Assembly: GCA_037833965.1 (NCBI GenBank)
Contig: AP031353.1
Coordinates: forward strand, 3,536,501 to 3,600,500
Length of the DNA: 64,000 bases
Source of the DNA: Marchantia polymorpha subsp. ruderalis
Taxonomy: Eukaryota; Streptophyta; Marchantiopsida; Marchantiales; Marchantiaceae
Direction: 5' to 3'
The notes beneath the pieces are model-generated. The model worked only from the letters and a program-made list of their open reading frames with translations. It was not told where the DNA came from and did not search any database. Shown here one piece after another: positions 21,788-31,803 of the stretch. Each line of letters begins with the position of its first letter. Positions within the stretch are counted from its first letter, which is position 1. The translations under genes and the position numbers were made by a program.

Positions 21788-22315
21788 AGGACGTCTGGGG
21801 GTAGTGGTTTGAACATCCTACCTGAACACACCATGAGAAGGTTAGGTTTGAATCTGACAGGCCCCTCACCTTTCATTATCAATATGGCCAATCAGACTTC
21901 GGCTGTACCAGTGGGGATGATTAAAGATTGCCGTTTGTCCACTGGTGGTGAGGAGTACATTGTCACATTTCATGTCATTAAGATGCATTCGAACAGGGAC
22001 ACTTTCCCTATTCTATTGGGCAGACCTTGGTTGAGAATGGCTAATGCCATTGTGGATTGGGGAGGACTGAAGCCATCAATCACATATGGTCCTCAGAATA
22101 ACGGAGTCAAGGTGTCAATAGGGTCCTTAGGTGGAAGGGTGAGAGAGGATCCTGAGTTATCGTCAGGGAAGGAAGAAGAGAAAAACGAGGCCGAGGGTGA
22201 AGACACTTTAGTGGGAGTGGTTCAGTCGAATGGCAGAAAAAATAGATTAGATGTAGGGTCAGGCAGCTTAGGACCTAGTTTTTACAGCAGAAGCGATGAT
22301 GGAGAGTTTGCTTAG
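21776..22315 (+). pseudogene. Truncated Ty3-type protease domain
   Basis: Real homology begins at the LTR junction (21788). The frame reads SGGSGLNIL, the retropepsin active-site region with its Asp lost at the junction, then the second strand motif FPILLGRPWLRMANAIVDW typical of plant Ty3 proteases. A hydrophilic Glu/Lys-rich tail follows and ends at TAG 22313-22315. The upstream GTG at 21776 lies in the LTR and is not an authentic start. The protease is in the same frame as pol, so only that stop codon separates them. The gag part of this family is missing. Confidence 0.75.
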
Positions 22316-22318
22316 TGG

Positions 22319-25300
22319 TTGAGAGATTATCCTGAGTCAGGTTGTGACGCCATGATGATTTCTCATCACGAAATTTCCAAGAAGGAGGTGATCAGTTCAC
22401 AAAGAGAAGAATATCAGTTGCTAGAACCATGTGAGGTTCTTATGGAGGAAGAGTGGATACATGGAGGTCTCACTCCATGGCTGGACGAGTTGGATGTTAC
22501 TGAGGTGGGGTTGGTGCAGGTGGATGGAACTCAAGAGGAGGAGAATACTGTTCAACCTGCGAAGTTGGAGGAACCCTTGCATTTCAAGACTACATCAACT
22601 GGAATATTAGTGGGCCAAGACGTCAGGGACTATCCTCAGGTCCCTCCAGATTGGTATCAAAGCTCGGAGGAACAAACTCATGTGGCAGAGGAAGACTGGA
22701 AATACGTGGAGGTGTCCATCAGAGGAGGAGAGCTGAAGCAAATGAAGATGGGTTCTAAGCTAGGAGAGGATGAGATACGGAAGTACGGTGAGTTGGTGGA
22801 CGAATTCAGTGATACCTTTGCTTGGTCGTATGATGAGTTGAAGGGAGTGCCTCGTGAAATGGTGGAGCATCGGATTTCGCTGGTCCCTGGAGCTAAGCCT
22901 ATTAGACAGAAGGAGAGAAGGATGAACCCACAGTTACAGTTGTTAGTTCGAGCAGAATTGGAGAGATTACTCAAAGCTGGATTCATCAAGCCTGTAGAGA
23001 TCACGGATTGGGTTTCTCCTATGGTTTTGGTCAAGAAGAAGAATGGGAAACTTAGAGTGTGTGTGGATTATAGGAAGCTGAATGCCTGTACTGAGAAGGA
23101 TCACTTTCCTTTACCTTTTATCACGCTGCTTTTGGAGGAAGTTGGAGGTCATGCGAGGTACACGTTCATGGATGGATATGCTGGCTACAATCAGATTTCC
23201 ATAGCTGTGCAGGATGTTCATAAGAAAGCCTTCACAACTCCGTGGGGAACTTTTGTATGGGTTGTTATGCCTTTCGGATTGTGCAATGCACCAGCCACAT
23301 TCCAAAGGTTGGTGATGTATATTTTCACGGATCTGTTATACAAGTCTATGACAGTTTTTGTGGACGATTTTAGCACTCAGTCAAGTGCTAGTGAGCATCT
23401 GCAGTGTGTTAGAGAAGCTCTCATTAGATGTAGAAGAATGCAGCTAGCTCTGAATCCTGAGAAGACCTTCCTAGGTGTTCAGAGAGGAGTTCTTTTGGGT
23501 TATGTTGTGAGTGAGAAGGGAAGAGAACCGGATCCTGATAAGATTGCAGTCATTGAAGGATTGGCAACTCCCACGAATGCCAAGGGTGTAGCCAAGTTAT
23601 TGGGACATGTAGGGTGGTATAGAGAGTTGATTCCTGATTTTGCCAAGATTGTAGTGCCTATTACTCAATTGTTAAGGAAGGAGAACAGGTTTGAGTGGAC
23701 AGATGCTTGTGAAGAAGCCTTTGAAGAGTTGAAGTCCAGATTGAGTACTTATCCGGTGTTGAGGCCTCTTGACTGGAGCATGCCTTTTCACGTTTTCTGT
23801 GATGCAAGTAGTGTAGCAGTGGGTAGTGCCTTGTGTCAGTCTACAGGGGAGAAAGGGAAGGACCTGCCAATCGCTTATGCCAGTAGGCAGTTGAATCCAG
23901 CGGAGAGGAACTATTCTACTACCGAGAGGGAGTGCTTGGCCATGGTTTTTTCAGTCAAGAAGTTTAGACATTATTTGATCTGTAATCCAGTCGTTTTTTT
24001 CGTTGATCATATGGCAATCAAATATCTGGTGAACAAGGCGGAGCTTAGTGGAAGATTGGCCAGGTGGGTTTTATTGCTGGAGGAATTTGACTACACTGTG
24101 GAGTATAAACCTGGTCGCATGCACTTGCAGGCCGATCATCTATCTAGGTTGTCGGAGGATGTAGGGACCAGTCCATTAGATGATAGACTGATAGATGATA
24201 GTCTTTTTGTAGTAACAGCTCAGCCAGAGTGGTACGCTGGAATAGTAGAGTTTTTGACAACTCAGCAGTTGTCAGGTGATTGGACTAAGGAGGAAAGGAG
24301 GAAGGTGAGAGTCAACAGTAGACATTTTGCAGTGATTGATCACAGATTGTTTAGAAGGGGAGCTGATGGTGTTTTGAGAAGGTGTGTGTCAGAAGTGGAG
24401 GTTCCCGCAATTTTAGAGGCTTGCCACGACAGTGCTTGTGGAGGACATTTCTCTGGCCAACTCACAGGTCAGAAAATACTTAGAGCGGGATACTTCTGGC
24501 CTAGGTTGTTTAGGGACTCTCATGAATATGTGAAGCGCTGTGATGCCTGTCAGAGGTATGCTAGGAATGACCTCCGAATGGAGATGCCTCTACACGTTTC
24601 ATTGCCACTTGTACCTTTTGAAAAATGGGGAATTGATTACATCGGTGAGATTCATCCTCATTCGTCAAGAGGCATGGCTTACATCATAGTTGCGACAGAA
24701 TACTTGACAAAGTGGGCAGAAGCAAAAGCGGTGAAGACGAATACGGCTGCTCATGCTGCCACATTCATGTACGAAAACATCATTTCAAGGTTTGGATGTC
24801 CCAAGATTCTGGTTAGTGATAGGGGCAGGCACTTCTTGAATGAGATGTTTCAAGAATTAACAGATAGGTTTGAGATAGATCACAGAAAAACGACTCCTTA
24901 TCATCCGCAGACAAATGGTCAGACAGAGCGAGTCAATGGGACTCTGGTGAGCATTCTTCGCAAAACGGTGGTTGACTCAAAAAGGGATTGGGACACCAAG
25001 CTGACAGCAGCATTGTGGGCTTATCGGACAACTTTCAAGGTGACGACCCAGGCAACGCCGTTTTCGTTAGTGTATGGATTGGAAGCCACTCTTCCCATCG
25101 AATTCGAGGTGGAATCACTCCGAGTTGCAGTGCAGTCACGGCTTACAAACAATCAGTCATTAAGGAATAGGCTAACAACATTAGAAGAGCTTGATGAGAG
25201 GAGAAGAATGAGTGCTCAACATATTGAGGCCATTCAACGGAGGAGAAAAATCACCTTTGACAAGAAGCATAAGAAAAGGACGCTGAGGCCAGGTATGATG

Positions 25301-25477
25301 TTGATGCTCCAGGATGGTAGGAAGCTTGAGTTCCCAGGAAAGTTTGATGCAGTATGGTTAGGGCCTTATCTGATTCGTGAGGTATTTCCAAACAACTCAG
25401 TGCAGTTGGAAACGTTGAATGGAGAAGTTTTCCCCACACGCACAGCGGGAAGTAGATGCAAGCAGTACTGGATTTGA
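22319..25477 (+). CDS. pol: Ty3/Gypsy pol: reverse transcriptase, RNase H, integrase
   Basis: A polyprotein segment of ~1,050 codons that copies element RNA into DNA and integrates it. RT: VSPMVLVKKKNGKLRVCVDYRK (~233), MPFGLCNAPATFQ, catalytic VFVDDF (~346). RNase H: FHVFCDASSVAVG (~490), RNYSTTERECLA, ADHLSRL (~605). Integrase: H-H-C-C zinc finger (HDSACGGHF...CDACQ, ~703-750), then D (GIDYIG, ~772), D (LVSDRGRHF, ~833) and E (NGQTERVNG, ~869). The C-terminus WLGPYLIREVFPNNSVQLE lacks a chromodomain, as in Athila/Tat-like lineages. All catalytic residues are present. The frame is open upstream to a TAG at 22313, so the listed start is only the first position after that stop. A 2.5-kb LTR follows at 25536. 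Confidence 0.93.
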   Translation: MRDYPESGCDAMMISHHEISKKEVISSQREEYQLLEPCEVLMEEEWIHGGLTPWLDELDVTEVGLVQVDGTQEEENTVQPAKLEEPLHFKTTSTGILVGQDVRDYPQVPPDWYQSSEEQTHVAEEDWKYVEVSIRGGELKQMKMGSKLGEDEIRKYGELVDEFSDTFAWSYDELKGVPREMVEHRISLVPGAKPIRQKERRMNPQLQLLVRAELERLLKAGFIKPVEITDWVSPMVLVKKKNGKLRVCVDYRKLNACTEKDHFPLPFITLLLEEVGGHARYTFMDGYAGYNQISIAVQDVHKKAFTTPWGTFVWVVMPFGLCNAPATFQRLVMYIFTDLLYKSMTVFVDDFSTQSSASEHLQCVREALIRCRRMQLALNPEKTFLGVQRGVLLGYVVSEKGREPDPDKIAVIEGLATPTNAKGVAKLLGHVGWYRELIPDFAKIVVPITQLLRKENRFEWTDACEEAFEELKSRLSTYPVLRPLDWSMPFHVFCDASSVAVGSALCQSTGEKGKDLPIAYASRQLNPAERNYSTTERECLAMVFSVKKFRHYLICNPVVFFVDHMAIKYLVNKAELSGRLARWVLLLEEFDYTVEYKPGRMHLQADHLSRLSEDVGTSPLDDRLIDDSLFVVTAQPEWYAGIVEFLTTQQLSGDWTKEERRKVRVNSRHFAVIDHRLFRRGADGVLRRCVSEVEVPAILEACHDSACGGHFSGQLTGQKILRAGYFWPRLFRDSHEYVKRCDACQRYARNDLRMEMPLHVSLPLVPFEKWGIDYIGEIHPHSSRGMAYIIVATEYLTKWAEAKAVKTNTAAHAATFMYENIISRFGCPKILVSDRGRHFLNEMFQELTDRFEIDHRKTTPYHPQTNGQTERVNGTLVSILRKTVVDSKRDWDTKLTAALWAYRTTFKVTTQATPFSLVYGLEATLPIEFEVESLRVAVQSRLTNNQSLRNRLTTLEELDERRRMSAQHIEAIQRRRKITFDKKHKKRTLRPGMMLMLQDGRKLEFPGKFDAVWLGPYLIREVFPNNSVQLETLNGEVFPTRTAGSRCKQYWI

Positions 25478-25535
25478 AGCTGTCTAGCCTGCAGAGCTAG
25501 AGATTCTGGGATCTTCCCCTGATGGTCGCCAATGA

Positions 25536-25560
25536 TGTGAGCACAAAAACTGTGCTCACA
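25536..25560. repeat. Terminal palindrome of second-family LTR
   Basis: TGTGAGCACA / AAAAC / TGTGCTCACA: a perfect 10-bp inverted repeat with a 5-nt loop forming the first 25 bp of the LTR. The truncated copy at 36676 lacks it. Confidence 0.75.
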
Positions 25561-26247
25561 TGTCTTTTTACCCTTATGAGAGTTAAAAGTTTGGATTTAA
25601 GCTCTTGCAACATTATGCTTGGGGTTTTCTGAAAGTTTCTGCAAGATTAGGAGTTGGTGTGATGGTTACGGGGCAAGAGGTGCGGAAGGAGGCCTTCGGG
25701 GCAAGGTCTTCGGCGAAGTGCCTTCGGTGAAATCCCTTCGGGGAAAGGCCTTCGGCGAAGGAGTGAAACTCTCAAAACGTTTTCAATGTGTGACGCCTCG
25801 ACTCAGTTAGGGTCTCGTTGGAAAGAGCTTGCGACGCTCGTTCCAACGAGCCCAAGAAATTGTGAAACGGATGAGAGGTCACTGAGTTATGAGTGGCGGA
25901 AGTTTCTGATATTGAGGGGCCTTCGGCATGTGCACGGGCGAGCCTCGCAGGGCGGACGAGCCTCGACGGACGGGCGAGCCTCGACGGACGGACACCTGCG
26001 CACGGACGCGGACGCTCATAACTTTCTCAATTCTTAGCGGTTTGACTTGATTCGGGTCTCGTTGGAAAGAGCTCGCGACGGTCGTTCGAACGAGACCAAG
26101 AACTCTTGAAACGGATGAGGCATCACCGAGTTAGAAGCGGCGGAAGTTTCTGATATGGAGGGCCTTCGGCGCTAACATTTAGAGGGGCCTTCGGCGTTAA
26201 CAGTTAGAGGGGCGGCTGACGACGCGGACGGCTGACGACGCGGACGA

Positions 26248-26500
26248 CTGTGCACAGGCGGGTTGCAAGTAGGCGGCCTGTGCACAAGCAGGCCTTCGGC
26301 GGAAGAGGCGGATGAGCCTCGACGGACGGACACCTGTGCACAGGCGGACGGTCTGTGCACAGGCGGGTTGCAAGTGGGCGGCCTGTGCACAGGCAGGCCT
26401 TCGGCGGAAGAGGCGGACGAGCCTCGACGGACGGACACCTGTGCACAGGCGGACGGCCTGTGCACAGGCGGGTTGCAAGTAGGCGGCCTGTGCACAGGCC
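26248..26500. repeat. 105-bp tandem repeat, 2.4 units
   Basis: Units start at 26248, 26353 and 26458 with CTGTGCACAGGCGGGTTG. Each contains palindromic CTGTGCACAGG boxes and GGCCTTCGGCGGAAG. Because 105 is a multiple of 3 and stops are rare, all frames look open on both strands; I regard those frames as spurious. Confidence 0.75.
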
Positions 26501-26859
26501 GCCTGTGCACATTCCGCCGATTTTACCCTTCGGCGGAAGGGTAAAATCGACATAGTGTTTTCAATTCTTATTGGTTTGCGGTGGTTAGGGTCTCGTTGGA
26601 AAGAGCTCGCGACGCTCGTTCCAACGAGCCCAAGAACGCCTGGGACGGATGGGAATTTAGGGAGTTAAGACTATCGGAAGATACGTAGATGTTCTCCTTC
26701 GGCCCTAGATGTTCGCCTTCGGGGTTACGCTTCCGGGAATTCCGCTTTCGGATGTAGGGAGATCAACTTTTGTCCGATGCGCGGACGGACGCCTTCGACG
26801 GTTGTAAGCCTTCGGCGGAAGAGTAAAACAGTGATAACTTTCTCAATTCTTATCCGTTT

Positions 26860-26952
26860 GACTTGGTTAGGGGCTCGTTGGAAAGAGCTCGCCACGCTCG
26901 TTCCAACGAGCCCAAGAACGTTGCAAACGAAGCAGGGATCCGTGAGTTATGG
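26860..26952. repeat. Inverted-repeat module M, best example
   Basis: GGGCTCGTTGGAA (26871-26883) and TTCCAACGAGCCC (26901-26913) form a perfect 13-bp inverted repeat with a 17-nt spacer. It is followed by AAGAACG, an AAACG-A-GC block and GAGTTATG. Related modules occur at about 7487, 9108, 14992, 15363, 25801, 26046, 26583, 29253, 31640, 32480, 36901, 37085, 37350, 37628 and 59513, in both LTR families and both orientations. Confidence 0.75.
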
Positions 26953-27419
26953 GCGTCGGGGTGACTGTTAGAGATTGACAAGGTGTGGAAGTGCGTCTTT
27001 GGCGGTTGGACGCATTCGGCGGTGCGCGGAAGGAGATTTCCTCCGGCGAGGATCGGGTGGTCATGAATGTAGAATGTTCAGGTGTGGCAGTGGCGGCGGC
27101 GTGAAGTCAAGTTGGTGTGGCAGAGACGGCGGGGCATAAAGTCGCGCATGGGAAGTAGGTGTGACCCATCATTGCGGGTGGGGCATTCAGGCGGGCTGTG
27201 GTGTGTTCGGCCTGGAAGCTGAGACCTGGTGGGGAGTTCGGCCTTGGGGCGGAGAGCTTGTAGTGTACCAGTGTGCGCGTGCTGGGATTGTGTGGTGTGC
27301 CATTGTGTGGAGACGCTGGTGGGATCAGTAGGAGGATAGAGTGTGGAGAGTTCGAAGGAAGAGGAAGCAAACTCTCGTGGATGGAGAGTTGTATCTGAGT
27401 GTGAAATTAGATCGAGATC

Positions 27420-27680
27420 CGAGATTGAAGTGTAATCTGTGAGTGGAAGACCTGAGAGTGGGAGCTGAGATTGAAGTGTAATCTATGAATGGGATCCGAG
27501 ATTGAAGTGTAATCTGTGAGTGGGATCCGAGATTGAAGTGTAATCTGTGAGTGGGAGCTGAAATCCGAGTGGAAGATCTGTGAGTGGGATCTGAGATTGA
27601 GGTGCGAAAATCTGTGAGTGGGAGCTGAAATCCGAGTGGAAGATCTGTGAGTAGGAGCTGAGAGTGAAGTGAAATCTGAG
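27420..27680. repeat. Degenerate ~33-bp tandem repeats in LTR
   Basis: Repeated GAGTGGGATCYGAGATTGAAG / TGTAATCTGTGAGTGGGAG units. The homologous region in the second copy (38190-38375) has six cleaner 33-bp units. Low-complexity frames across it are not genes. Confidence 0.65.
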
Positions 27681-28042
27681 ACTGAAATCTGACAGTCGGG
27701 ATCTGAATTTGAAACTGAAAAGGGAGAGTGGAATCTGAGTAGGAATTGGGAGTGGAACTCAAAGCTAGGATAAACCACAGCGGTTGTGGTATTGAGAAAG
27801 TCACCCAGAGTTGGGTTAGATCTTTATGTAACAAAGAGCTTGTCTGCTGCTCTTGTGGGGATAGCAGACAGCAAGTTATTATTTTCAGTTCTGGATAATT
27901 TGTCTGTGAAAGAGCAAGTGTTATGATCTCATTGTCTTGAATACACTTTGACCACATGGTTGAGATCAGAGAAGTTAGATTATGGGAGCTCGAACCCCCA
28001 CCTGGACTACAAACGCTGAAGGGTGGGGAGTTTAGGCTCACA

Positions 28043-28309
28043 GATTTCCCTACCGCCGCGGACGCAGCTCCGAAGGCGGGTTTTGCGCCTTGCGCCGTAG
28101 GGATCCTAACTGCAGAGCCCGCAGGGAGGGTGGTGCCCGTCCTTACCGCTGCACCCAACTTCTAGATTCTACGGGGTAACTCGAGAATCTCTGCGATCTT
28201 CCGAATTCACTCTGTTTTGATGCACCGAAGGCTATTTACATTGCTGCCGGGGTACAGTTTTCCATAAATGTTTTAATTTCCTCAAAATTACCAAAAGTGG
28301 GGTACCACA
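28043..28309 (-). mobile_element. LTR-X terminal fragment
   Basis: On the minus strand it begins TGTGGTACCCCAC at 28309, inserted in the N-terminal codons of gene X copy 8. It is cut at 28043 (GATTTCCCTACC) by the end of the second-family LTR. Confidence 0.6.
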
Positions 28310-28378
28310 AGCTCGCACTAGAAAATGGAATCGCGAATTCAAGAATGAGGCGCTCTCCGTCTCCCGGTCGAAGGTCAT
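28310..28378 (-). pseudogene. Gene X copy 8, first ~23 codons
   Basis: ATGACCTTCGACCGGGAGAC start at 28378 followed by LNSRF and FLVRA, then interruption at 28309 by an LTR-X terminus. It is identifiable only by near-identity with the starts at 14115, 16306 and 60450. Confidence 0.55.
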
Positions 28379-29616
28379 GGTCGGCTCTTGATCGTGAGGG
28401 TCGACTCAATTGATGGCCGCGCCGGCTCTACGCTAAAACGGTCTCCGCTCTCACGCGCGGCTTCACGCTCCGCCGACGCCGATTTAACTCACACGCTCGA
28501 ATTGGCGAATTTGAACTCCGCGAGCGTACTACGCCGCGGACATGGGTGCGCAGCGCCGAAGGCGGTTTTTCCGCCTTGCGCGGTACACTCGTTCGTACCG
28601 CTCCTCAGCCAATCCTCCTCTGCCTCGGCGCTCATCCGCACGTCGGACAAAAGTTAAACTCCCGCCTGTGCGCAGGCGGACTCCTCGGCGGATTCTCCGC
28701 CGGCGCGGAACTTCACCCGCCTGTGCGCAGGCGCTCGCCTGCGCGTAGGCGAATTCCGTCCGCGTCGCTGCGCTGGCGCGGAAGGCGTTGACCGCGGTCA
28801 ACAGTCTCCGTCTAGACTGTCCGTTCCTTGTCTCTCCGTCGGCGCTCTCACCGCCGCAACTCCGCCCGACCAAGAGCGCATCCATCCGTCCCGTCCGTAC
28901 AGTCCGTACGGTCCGTACGGATTTTACTACTCTGGCGGCTCCTTGCTCGTCCGCGCCGTTGCGCTGGCGCAGAAGGCGCCGTACAATTTCTACCTCCGAA
29001 GGCGGATTTCCCGCCGACGCCTTAGCGCCTGTGCGCAGGCGAACGCCTGTGCGTAGGCAAACTTCTCGGTGGCCTAGGCAGAGGTTTCCTCGCCTTTGCG
29101 TAGGCGACATTTGCGCCTACGCCAAAACCCTATTTCGCGTGTGCGCAGGCGACATTCCTTCGTCCGCGAATAGGACAAAACTTTCTTCGCCTATGCGCAG
29201 GCGGAAAGCTGAGTATCTTGCGACCTTCATAACTCCTGGAGTCCTCATCCATTTGTGGCGTTCTTGGGCGCGTTGGAATCAACACGTCGAGCTCTTTCCA
29301 ACAAGTCCTTAACCAAGTTGAGGCGTTTGGGGGTTGACCTAAATATGAAGGATTTCCCTAGCGCCGAGGGCCAGCGCCGAAGGCGGATTTTGCGCCTTGC
29401 GCCGAAGGGATCATACCTTCAGAGCTCGCAGGGAGGGGGGTGCCCTTCCTTGACATTGCACCCAACTCCCAGATTCTACGAGTTCCCTCGAGAATCTCTG
29501 CGATCTTCCGAATTCACTCTATTTTGATGCACCGAAGGCTATTTACACTGCTGTCGCGGTATAGTTTTCCAAAAATGTTTTAATTTCCTCAAAATTACCA
29601 AAAGTGGGGTACCACA
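28310..29616 (-). mobile_element. LTR-X upstream half with start of gene X
   Basis: TGTGGTACCCCAC at 29616 (minus), terminal block to ~29330, inverted-repeat module (29253-29320), palindrome-rich upstream region, and the gene X start at 28378. It ends after ~23 codons because another LTR-X copy is inserted at 28309. It gives a clean view of the putative gene X promoter region, with CGCCTGTGCGCAGGCG boxes and TCCGTACGGTCCGTACGG. Confidence 0.65.
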
Positions 29617-30241
29617 GTAGTGCAGTGTAGTGCTAGTTAGGACTTAGGAGGTATAAAGTAGTTCAAGGCGTCTTGCCTTGGGATCTTTCCCAACATCAGA
29701 AGTGTAGATCAGGAACTCATTTTTTCTGCGTGTTTGTGTCCTTAGTTCTGTCACCACGCACGAGGAGCTACACCTTAGCGTTCCGCATTGTGTAGTTGAA
29801 GGCCTTCGGCCGAATGTTCAGAGCTAGTACATTGGTTAGAGACTTGAGCAGTTCGGATCTACACCTGCGGGTGATTGCCGATGCTTAGAGCCAGTGACTA
29901 GTTAGATACTTGAATAGTTTCGCCCCTACATCTTCGAGTGTTTGTTCCTGATTGTACTCCTTCGGGATTTTTCCCCTGAATGCCAAAGTGAAGTTTTGCT
30001 ACTTCGTGTAAGCCTTGGTTGTAAATTCAGGTTACGCTGCAGCAGGTGCCTTCAGGCTAACCCCTGTAGTATTTCTGGGAATGACAAGTGCCTAAGAATT
30101 CAAACTCTTCAATAGACTGTTATGGTGTGTTAGTGGAATGTTTCTCAGTGAGTCCTTCAGTGCGGACCTGTGTTCTCTGCGCGTTTTGTGAGTTGAGAGT
30201 GTTGTTCACCGCGTATGAGTGACTTCGATCCGAAGTAGGCA
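29617..30241 (+). mobile_element. LTR-X downstream region, left half (host of solo LTR)
   Basis: Plus-strand R/U5-like part beginning TAGTGCAGTGTAGTGCTAG with a TATA box (GGTATAAAGTAG ~29650). It is interrupted at GAAGTAGGCA by the solo LTR 30242-32808 and continues at 32809 to its TTACA end at 33204. Confidence 0.65.
30237..30241 (+). repeat. Target-site duplication AGGCA, left
   Basis: AGGCA precedes the LTR at 30242 and recurs at 32809-32813 after it. Joining the flanks with a single AGGCA restores the uninterrupted GTAGGCAGTCC seen in other copies. Confidence 0.85.
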
Positions 30242-31162
30242 TGTAATAACCCACCAAAGGCTAAAACTGCAGTATGGTCGTAAAAAGATCGAACCCACAG
30301 GGACAGAGGCAACACACAGAGTAAAAAGTGTCACGTTTAACAGACTTTTGTAGAGTTTGAATTCTCAGGCGACTGTCACTCCCAGAAATACTGCAGTGCT
30401 CGACTCGGAGGCTCGACTCGGAGGATGCTCGGAGGATGCACAGTACAGCGTAGTCACTCAACACACACACACACACACACACCTGAAACTGGCAAAAGCA
30501 CAACTCGGAGGTCGGTCAGGACCTCCGCTTCGGATTTCAGGGGGAAAGTGTCTCAAAAGTTCACTCAGAGGTTCTGCAGGTAGTGACTCCCACTCTGGCT
30601 TTTACTGCCCTTCCGCCAGGACCTAGCGTAGGGAACCCGGACTGGACTTCCCACTTCGGAACGAAGCCTCTTCATACGCCGTGGACGTCACCCTCGACTC
30701 ACACCAAACGCAGGGAGTACAGGCCCGACTGAGAACTTAACTGAGACACAATCCAGTAACACACACACACAACCTGAATTGCAAACCAAGGCTTACACGA
30801 AGTAATAAAACTTCACTTTGGCATTCAGGGGAAACTTCCCGTAGGAGTACAATCAGGATATGTCACTCGAAGGAGTAAGGGGGAACTGTTCAAGTCTCTA
30901 ACTCGCAGCCGGCTCTGAGCATCAGAAATCACCCGCAGGTGCAGATCCGCACTACTCAAGTCTCTAACCGGGTGCTAGCTCTGAACATTCAGCCGAAGGC
31001 CTTCAACTACAACATACGGTAACTTCGCTATGCTGCAGCTTCTCTACGTGGTGCCAGGACCAAAATGCACAAACACGCCAAGAAAGTGAGTTCCTGATCT
31101 GCACTTCCGAAACTGGAAGAGTCCCAGGGCAAAACGCCTTGAACTACTTTATACTCTCTAAG

Positions 31163-31213
31163 GTCCTAACTAACACTACGCTACCCGCTAGGGTGCGTAG
31201 TGTTAGTTAGGAC
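31163..31213. repeat. 19-bp perfect inverted repeat at gene X deletion point
   Basis: GTCCTAACTAACACTACGC (31163-31181) and its exact reverse complement (31195-31213), 13-nt spacer. The arm is the beginning of the TATA-bearing block, duplicated in inverted orientation where gene X would otherwise lie. Confidence 0.7.
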
Positions 31214-31456
31214 AGATCCTACACCTGAGGAGTCGGCGGCTACCTTCCCCTCTAACTTACAACCTAAATTTAACCCTAACCCTAAATCTGAATCCTAAGC
31301 CTACTGTACAGAGCCGCCAGCGTCTTTACATCCGAGATCTGAGGCTGAATATTTGCAGGCATGCGTGGCCGACTTAGATCAACGGCCCCACCAAATTTCA
31401 GATCCATCCGACCGTCCATCGCAAAGATATGGACTCCGCAAGATCTCTGAACCGCA

Positions 31457-31542
31457 TCCGGTTTGCCGACTCCGAGTTTGCCGACTTGAAGTTCGCCGAC
31501 CTCGAGTTCGCCGACCTCAAGTTCGCCGACTCCGAGTTCTCC
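31457..31542. repeat. Small 15-bp minisatellite array
   Basis: Five to six copies of TTCGCCGACCTCAAG / TCCGAG variants, the same unit as the larger array at 31804. Confidence 0.7.
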
Positions 31543-31803
31543 GAAGGCGTTGACCGCCGAAGACGCACTTCCGCACCTTTGCCTATTTGTAACAGTCACT
31601 CCCGACACCCATAACTCACAGATCCTTGATCCGTTTCAAGAGTTCTTTGGCTCGTTGGAACGAGCGCGTCGAGCTCTTTCTAAAGAGACCCTAACTGAGT
31701 CAAACCGTTACGATTTGAAAGAGTTATGCCGGTTTTATCCTTCGCCGAAGGTACACTGTCGAAGGCTTGTTATCTGTTATCGCCGAAGGCGCCCGCACGA
31801 TGT

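Larger units (their letters stand above)
25536..28042 (+). mobile_element. 3' LTR of the pol element (second family, 2.5 kb)
   Basis: Starts TGTGAGCACA and ends GGCTCACA 59 bp downstream of pol, giving TG...CA termini with matching TGTGAGC/GCTCACA ends. It contains four inverted-repeat modules (25801-25893, 26046-26135, 26583-26670, 26860-26952), a 105-bp tandem repeat (26248-26500) and a ~33-bp tandem repeat region (27420-27680). A second 5'-truncated copy lies at 36676-38842, which confirms the right boundary. It is joined at 28043 to an LTR-X fragment. Confidence 0.78.

Noticed and set aside
26172-26555. Overlapping frames rich in CAQA, VHRP and TGG residues
   Set aside because: They arise from the 105-bp tandem repeat in the second-family LTR.
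31268-31288. Telomere-like CCCTAA repeats
   Set aside because: Only about two imperfect units; too short for an interstitial telomere.
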